Source: Pseudolabrys sp.
Lineage (GTDB): Bacteria; Pseudomonadota; Alphaproteobacteria; Rhizobiales; Xanthobacteraceae
DNA length: 34,384 bases
Direction of reading: 5' to 3'
NCBI GenBank assembly: GCA_029255525.1
Contig: JANLJK010000310.1
Span: forward strand, 1 to 34,384
Both the position numbers and the translations under genes were made by a program. Shown piece after piece: positions 29,078 to 34,384 of this stretch. Position 1 is the stretch's first letter. Each line of letters starts with the position of its first letter. The notes below the pieces were generated by a model that was given only the letters and a program-made list of their open reading frames with translations, was not told the DNA's origin and searched no databases.

Positions 29078-29770
29078 TCAGAACGGGCCGCGCGGTCCCG
29101 GCGGCGGTGGCGGCGGCATGAGCGCGGCGCGCTGATCGGCCGAGAGCGTGTCGTAGAGCGCGCGTGCCGGTCCGCTGACCGCCTGCAGGAATTCGGCGCG
29201 GGCGGCGGCCTGTTTTGCCGCGAACTCAAGGGCATCCGGCATCGACGGTGGCGCTCCGGCTGTCACGGGCAATTGCGCGCAGATCTGATGCAGCTTGGCG
29301 ACGGCGGGTTCCGCTGCCTCTTCAATCTTGCGCCAGACTTCCTTCTGCGCGCCCTGGAGCTGCAGCTTGCTCTTGATGTAGCCGGCCATCGCGGCGTGGC
29401 GGTTGATGCCTTCCTCGCAGGAGGCGCGGTCGAACGGCGGTGGTCCGGGCGGCATATGCATTGCCGGCAGGGGACCGGCCAAGGGCTCGCCCGCCATCGG
29501 GCCGTGCGGCGGGCGCGATCCTATAGCCTCGTCGCCTTGCGGCGGCATGCGGCCGGCGCCAAAGGGCGGCTGCGGCCGTGCGGCCTGGGCGAGTTGCACC
29601 AGAGTGCCGCCCGTGTCCCGGCCCGCGCCATACTGGAAGCCCGACGGCATCCGCGCCTGCTCCTTGGCTGGCATCGCCACGCCATGGTCGGAGGCCGCCC
29701 GCACGGCAACGCTGGTCCCAACCGCCACCAGGGCCGTCGCCAGCAGCAAGGCTTTGACCGAAAGCTTCAT
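29078..29770 (-). CDS. LTXXQ-motif (Spy/CpxP-like) periplasmic protein
   Basis: Signal peptide MKLSVKALLLATALVAVGTSVAVRA; Pro-rich middle; helical region with LQLQGAQKEVWRKIEEAAEP and LSADQRAAL. Confidence 0.75.
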   Translation of the reverse strand: MKLSVKALLLATALVAVGTSVAVRAASDHGVAMPAKEQARMPSGFQYGAGRDTGGTLVQLAQAARPQPPFGAGRMPPQGDEAIGSRPPHGPMAGEPLAGPLPAMHMPPGPPPFDRASCEEGINRHAAMAGYIKSKLQLQGAQKEVWRKIEEAAEPAVAKLHQICAQLPVTAGAPPSMPDALEFAAKQAAARAEFLQAVSGPARALYDTLSADQRAALMPPPPPPGPRGPF

Positions 29771-29996
29771 GTTCGTACTCCTTCTCGACGTCGCCTGCAG
29801 GCGCTGTTCTCCTTCGGCATAGTTGCGTTGGTGTGGTCGTGGCGTTGAAATTTGTTTCGGCGGCTTCTCGTTTTGTTTCTGGCTGGCGGTATCGGCCCGG
29901 ATTCCGCCTCGATCGGGTTCGCGTCCGGCGCGATTTGACAAAGATCATGGTCCGGTATGGCAATCCCGCCACGTTCGTGACACGCAGGACCATCCC

Positions 29997-30737
29997 GTGC
30001 TGATTGCCCTCTTCGCCGATATCCATGCCAATCGACAGGCCTTCGAGGCCTGCCTGGACCGGGCTCAGGATCAAGGCGCTCAACGTTATGTGTTGCTCGG
30101 CGACTACGTCGGCTATGGCGGCGATCCGGACTGGGTCGTCGACCGCGTCATGGACATGGTCGACAAAGGCGCCGTCGCCGTGCTCGGCAACCACGACAGC
30201 GCCGTAAGCGCGGCGCGTGAGCAGATGAACCCCGAGGCGCAGTTGGCCATCGAATGGACCAGCGGCGTTCTCGACACGGCGCAGCGGCGTTTCCTGGCCG
30301 ACCTGCCACTGACGCGCTCAGAGGACGATCGCCTTTACGTCCATGCCGATGCCAGCGATCCCAAAAAGTGGATTTACGTGCAGAGCACGCTGGAAGCCTC
30401 GCGTAGCCTGAGCGCCACGCATGAGCAGCTCAGCTTCTGCGGGCATATCCACCGCCCGGCGCTCTACAGCCTGTCGTCGACCGCCAAGATGACCTCCTTT
30501 ACGCCGCAGGCCGACGTGCATATCCCGCTGCTGCCGGGACGGCGCTGGCTCGGCGTGCTCGGCTCGGTCGGCCAGCCGCGCGACGGCAATCCGGACGCGG
30601 CCTATGCCATGCTCGACACCGCCAAGCGCGAACTGACCTATTGCCGCGTCGCCTACGACATCGAGGCGGCGGCCGCGCGCATCCGCAGCCGAGGCCTGCC
30701 GCCGGTCCTGGCCGAGCGGCTGTTTCGCGGGATGTGA
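29997..30737 (+). CDS. Calcineurin-like metallophosphoesterase
   Basis: ALFADIHANRQAFEA (DxH), LLGDYVGYGGDPD (GD), VLGNHDSAV (GNHD), FCGHIHRPALY (GHxH); GTG start inferred. Confidence 0.9.
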   Translation: MLIALFADIHANRQAFEACLDRAQDQGAQRYVLLGDYVGYGGDPDWVVDRVMDMVDKGAVAVLGNHDSAVSAAREQMNPEAQLAIEWTSGVLDTAQRRFLADLPLTRSEDDRLYVHADASDPKKWIYVQSTLEASRSLSATHEQLSFCGHIHRPALYSLSSTAKMTSFTPQADVHIPLLPGRRWLGVLGSVGQPRDGNPDAAYAMLDTAKRELTYCRVAYDIEAAAARIRSRGLPPVLAERLFRGM

Positions 30738-30741
30738 GCCG

Positions 30742-32175
30742 ATGGTCAAGCCGCTGCTCCAACCCGGATCGGTGATCGACGGCTTTCGCATTGGCGAGCC
30801 GGCGCATCGCGGCGGCATGGCGACGCTCTGGCGCGTGACGCGCGACGGCGACACGACGCCGATGTTGATGAAGGTGCCGAAGATCGCCGAGGGCGCCGAT
30901 CCGGCCGCCATCGTCTCCTTCGAGATGGAGCAGATGATCATCCCGCGGCTGTCGGGCCCGCACGTGCCGAAGTGCTTCGGCGTCGGCGACTTCGCCGTGC
31001 AGCCTTATGTCGTGATGGAGCAGATCGCCGGCAAATCGCTGCTGTCGCGTCTGGGCAACCTGCCCTTGCCCTATGACGAGGTGGCGGCGATCGGCGTGAA
31101 GGTCGCGACCGCGCTCGACGATCTGCACCGGCAGCATGTCGTGCATCTCGACATCAAGCCGAGCAACATCATGTTCCGCGAGAGTGGCGAAGCCGTGCTG
31201 CTCGACTACGGCCTGTCGCATCACGAGCAGCTACCCGATTTGATGCAGGAGGAATTCCGCGTCCCCTTCGGCACCGCGCCTTATATGTCGCCGGAGCAAC
31301 TGCGCGATATCCGCAACGACCCGCGCAGCGATCTCTTCGCGCTCGGCGTGCTCTTGTATTTCTTCTCGACCGGCGAGCGCCCTTTCGGCGAGAGCGAGAC
31401 CTTGCGTGGCATGCGGCGGCGTCTGTGGCGCGATCCCGTGCCGCCGCGCAAGCTGCGACCGGACTATCCGCCGTGGCTGCAGGAAATCGTGCTCAAGTGT
31501 CTGGAGATCGAGCCGGCCTGGCGCTATCCGACCGCCGCGCAACTGGCTTTCGATCTTGCCCATCCCGATCAGGTGAAGCTGACGCACCGGTCGGAGCGGA
31601 TGCAGCGCGACTCCTGGGCCGTCGTCCTGCGCCGGCGCTTCAACAAAGACATCATGCAGGCGGCGCCGAAGAAGATGGCGGCGCAATTGTCGTCGGCGCC
31701 GATCGTGACGGTCGCCATCGACCTCGGCGAGGAAGCCGCGGCCGTCAATGACGCGCTGCGGCTATCGGCGCAGCGCCTGTTGGCCATGCTGCCGTCGGCG
31801 CGGCTTGCTTGCGTGAACGTGCGCAAGCTCGGTCGCATCGCGCTCGATACCACGCTCGACGAGCAGGGCCACAACAAGCAGATCGATCGTCTGGTGGGTT
31901 TGCGCGCCTGGGCGGCGCCGCTCAAGCTCGATGAAGAGCGCCTCACCGTGCATGTGCTGGAGGCGGTCGACCCGGCCGCGGCCATTCTCGAATTCGCCGA
32001 CGCCAACCGCGTCGATCATATTCTGATCGGCGCGCGGCAGGCGTCGGTGATGCGAAAATTGCTCGGCGGCGTGTCGGCCAAGGTGGCTGCGGAAGCGGAA
32101 TGCAGCGTGACTGTCGTCCGCCCGCCTCGTGGCAAAATGCCTGCGGCGCTGACTGCGCCACAGGCTTCTTCGTGA
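30742..32175 (+). CDS. Ser/Thr protein kinase fused to a C-terminal universal stress protein domain
   Basis: MKVPK (catalytic Lys), VVHLDIKPSNIMF (HxDxKxxN), LLDYGLS (DFG variant), PFGTAPYMSPEQL; C-terminal IVTVAID...DANRVDHILIGARQASVMRKLLGGVSAKVAAEAECSVTVVRPP USP-like. Confidence 0.88.
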   Translation: MVKPLLQPGSVIDGFRIGEPAHRGGMATLWRVTRDGDTTPMLMKVPKIAEGADPAAIVSFEMEQMIIPRLSGPHVPKCFGVGDFAVQPYVVMEQIAGKSLLSRLGNLPLPYDEVAAIGVKVATALDDLHRQHVVHLDIKPSNIMFRESGEAVLLDYGLSHHEQLPDLMQEEFRVPFGTAPYMSPEQLRDIRNDPRSDLFALGVLLYFFSTGERPFGESETLRGMRRRLWRDPVPPRKLRPDYPPWLQEIVLKCLEIEPAWRYPTAAQLAFDLAHPDQVKLTHRSERMQRDSWAVVLRRRFNKDIMQAAPKKMAAQLSSAPIVTVAIDLGEEAAAVNDALRLSAQRLLAMLPSARLACVNVRKLGRIALDTTLDEQGHNKQIDRLVGLRAWAAPLKLDEERLTVHVLEAVDPAAAILEFADANRVDHILIGARQASVMRKLLGGVSAKVAAEAECSVTVVRPPRGKMPAALTAPQASS

Positions 32176-32185
32176 TCTTCGGCGA

Positions 32186-32476
32186 TCAGCAACGGCCGCG
32201 ATAATAGCGGCCGCGATAATAATAAGGGCCGCACGGGCCTTGATAGGGGCCGGAATAGACGGTCACCCAACGGCAACGCTTGACCCAGCGATAGCCGTTC
32301 CAAAAGGTGCGACAGACTTGGACCAGTCGGGTCTTCTCGATGCTGCCGATCTGATCGGCGGCCGCGGCAATGCCGGACGAGGCAGCCGGTGTCAGCGCCT
32401 GCGCTTGAGAGGCCGGCAGAAGCAACGCCGCCGCGACCGTGGCGGCGGCAAGCGCTTTGAGCATGGTCATACGCAT
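32186..32476 (-). CDS. Small secreted hypothetical protein with Tyr/Gly/Arg-rich C-terminus
   Basis: Signal peptide MRMTMLKALAAATVAAALLLPASQAQA; CRTFWNGYRWVKRCRW; YYYRGRYYRGRC end. Confidence 0.6.
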   Translation of the reverse strand: MRMTMLKALAAATVAAALLLPASQAQALTPAASSGIAAAADQIGSIEKTRLVQVCRTFWNGYRWVKRCRWVTVYSGPYQGPCGPYYYRGRYYRGRC

Positions 32477-32607
32477 GGGTTGTCTCCGTTTGTCACAGCC
32501 GAGAGGAAGCGCCCTGCACTTCCCAATCGCCGTTAACTAAACGAAAGCACGCGTCGCCTCTGTTGATTTGAATCAAGCAAAGGTCGACTGCGTATTCATG
32601 CGTAGTC

Positions 32608-33498
32608 TCACAAGCGGTAAAATTCGACCGCGTTGTCGTGCAGCACCGCGCGTTGCTCAGCTTCGGTGTATTCGGCCAACACCTTGCGATAGAGGCCGAA
32701 GAAGTCGGCGTAACTCGCATGCAGCTTTTCGAGCGGAAAGTTGCTGCCGTAGATCGTGCGCTTTGCGCCGAAGATCTGGATCGTGTCGCGGATCATTTGG
32801 CGTGCTTGCGGCAAGGTAAGGCCGAGGCTGTACATGCCGAGCCCCGATATCTTCACATGCAGATTAGGGAACGCCGCCATGGCGGTAAGCGCTCCCCGCC
32901 ACTGCTCGATCGCCTGCGGCGTGCGGTCGGTGAGCATGCCGGCATGCACCAGGATCATCGGCACGTTGGGAAAGGCCTTGAGCAGTTCGACCGCGTAAGC
33001 CGCCTGCGGCGCATAGACCTGCAGCTCGAAATGCAGGCCGTACTTCTCCAACAGCGCGAAGCCGCGGCGGAAGTCCGGCGCGTTGCAATAGTCCGGTCGC
33101 GGCACCGATTGGCGCACCGGCGCGCCGTCCCAATACAGCATCTGACGCACGCCGCGCATATTAGGAAACTGCTTCTGCGCCTTCAGCGCCGCGTCGGCTT
33201 CGGGATCGGCCAGATCGACTTGCGCGACGATGCCATGCGGAAAGCCGTGCTGGTCGGCGATCTGCTGCAGCCAGCGCGTTTCGTCGAGCGGCCGGCCCCA
33301 ATTGGCGGTGACATGTACCGATTTGGTCACGCCTTCCGGCATGACGTCCCGCATGAACTCCTCGACCGGATAATCGCGGCGGATGCCGAAATAGTCGCCG
33401 AACATACGCGGGATCGGCGGCTCGGCGAGCCAGGGCACATCTTTGCGCAGCCAGATGTGGTGGTGGGTGTCGATCACCGGCCCGGTATAGGCAGTCAT
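32608..33498 (-). CDS. Amidohydrolase family (amidohydrolase 2) protein
   Basis: VIDTHHHIWLRKD start, VHAGMLTDRTP, IYGSNFPLEKL end motifs. Confidence 0.88.
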   Translation of the reverse strand: MTAYTGPVIDTHHHIWLRKDVPWLAEPPIPRMFGDYFGIRRDYPVEEFMRDVMPEGVTKSVHVTANWGRPLDETRWLQQIADQHGFPHGIVAQVDLADPEADAALKAQKQFPNMRGVRQMLYWDGAPVRQSVPRPDYCNAPDFRRGFALLEKYGLHFELQVYAPQAAYAVELLKAFPNVPMILVHAGMLTDRTPQAIEQWRGALTAMAAFPNLHVKISGLGMYSLGLTLPQARQMIRDTIQIFGAKRTIYGSNFPLEKLHASYADFFGLYRKVLAEYTEAEQRAVLHDNAVEFYRL

Positions 33499-33511
33499 CC
33501 GAATCCTCCCG

Positions 33512-34384
33512 CTAGGTCATTGTGTGCGCCACTTTGATCACGGCGCTTGTGAGCGTGTTTAGCTCATCCGGCGTGATTGTGAAGGCGGGAGCGAGATAAA
33601 TGATATTGCCGAATGGCCTTATGAACACGCCTATGTCCGCGAAGCGCGCGCGCAACATCGATAAGTTATCGATCCGGTCGAACTCGACCACGCCGATCGC
33701 GCCTTTCACGCGCACGTCTTTCACGTTGGGAAATTCGCGCGCGGGAGCCAGCCCCTGTTCGAGCGCGTCGGCGATGGTTGCCACCTGCGCGAGGCGCGGC
33801 TCGCGCTCGAACAGATCGAGCGAGGCATTGGCGGCGGCGCAGGCCAGCGCGTTGGCCATGAAGGTCGGTCCATGCATCAGCGCCTTCATCGGGTCGTCCG
33901 ACCAGAAGGCGTCGAACACCTTGGACGTGGCGATGGTGGCGGCGAGCGGCAGCGTACCGCCGGTCAAGGCTTTCGACAGCGTGATGATGTCGGGCGTGAC
34001 GCCGGCCTCCGTGCAGGCGAACATCGCGCCGGTGCGGCCGAAGCCGGTGAAGATTTCGTCGAAGATCAAGAGCAGGTCGTGCTTGTCGGCAAGCGCGCGC
34101 AGACGCCGCAGCACCGCGGCATCGTGAAACTTCATGCCGCCGGCGCCCTGCACTAACGGTTCGACGATGATCGCGGCGATGTTGTCGCCCTGTTTTGTCA
34201 ATAACGCATCGAGCGCGGCCGTATGCTCGTCGCTATCGGGCAGATTAGTGATGATGTGCTGCGGCAGGAGCCCTGCGAACAGCGCATGCATACCCTCGTC
34301 CGGATCGCAGACCGCCATCGCCCCGGTCGTGTCGCCGTGATAGCCGCCTTTGAAGGCGACGAACTTGGTGCGGCCGCGCGCGCC
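33512..34384 (-). CDS. bioA: Adenosylmethionine-8-amino-7-oxononanoate aminotransferase (partial; 5' end beyond window)
   Basis: FKGGYHGDTTGAM, LLIFDEIFTGFGRTGAMFACTEAGVTPDIITLSKALTGGTLPLAAT, HGPTFMANALACAAANASLDLF. Confidence 0.93.
   Translation of the reverse strand, partial: GARGRTKFVAFKGGYHGDTTGAMAVCDPDEGMHALFAGLLPQHIITNLPDSDEHTAALDALLTKQGDNIAAIIVEPLVQGAGGMKFHDAAVLRRLRALADKHDLLLIFDEIFTGFGRTGAMFACTEAGVTPDIITLSKALTGGTLPLAATIATSKVFDAFWSDDPMKALMHGPTFMANALACAAANASLDLFEREPRLAQVATIADALEQGLAPAREFPNVKDVRVKGAIGVVEFDRIDNLSMLRARFADIGVFIRPFGNIIYLAPAFTITPDELNTLTSAVIKVAHTMT

Overview
This 34.4 kb window is a GC-rich chromosomal segment that looks alphaproteobacterial (Rhizobiales-like by gene content and order; inferred by reading, no search run). 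It has three parts. (1) A housekeeping cluster on the minus strand: rlpA - D-Ala-D-Ala carboxypeptidase - tmk - holB, then about 12 kb of other genes, then metG - tatD - a PhnP-like MBL hydrolase. (2) The intervening 3.2-15.1 kb block: a DUF2778 (Tlde1-like) protein, an HWE histidine kinase, a CZB-GGDEF cyclase, PhoH, PAP2, a second GGDEF protein, and a secreted protein built from four divergent repeats. (3) From 19.5 kb on: tRNA-Ser(UGA), a PAS-PAS-PAS-GGDEF protein, a LysR/SDR divergent pair, an LpxO-like hydroxylase, a DUF3313-like lipoprotein, rimO, a streptococcal-type trpS, an LTXXQ protein, a metallophosphoesterase plus protein kinase-USP fusion pair, an amidohydrolase and partial bioA. 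The most interesting signal is a complete candidate ribosome-mediated attenuator 5' of trpS. It comprises a -35/-10 promoter, a short leader ORF MKPARAYWWRSL* with tandem Trp codons, mutually exclusive 1:2, 2:3 and 3:4 hairpins, and a U8 tract. Other items worth a look are a nested palindromic intergenic element with a minimal solo copy, the four-repeat secreted protein, and the interrupted holB-metG cluster. No CRISPR array, complete transposon or prophage was seen.
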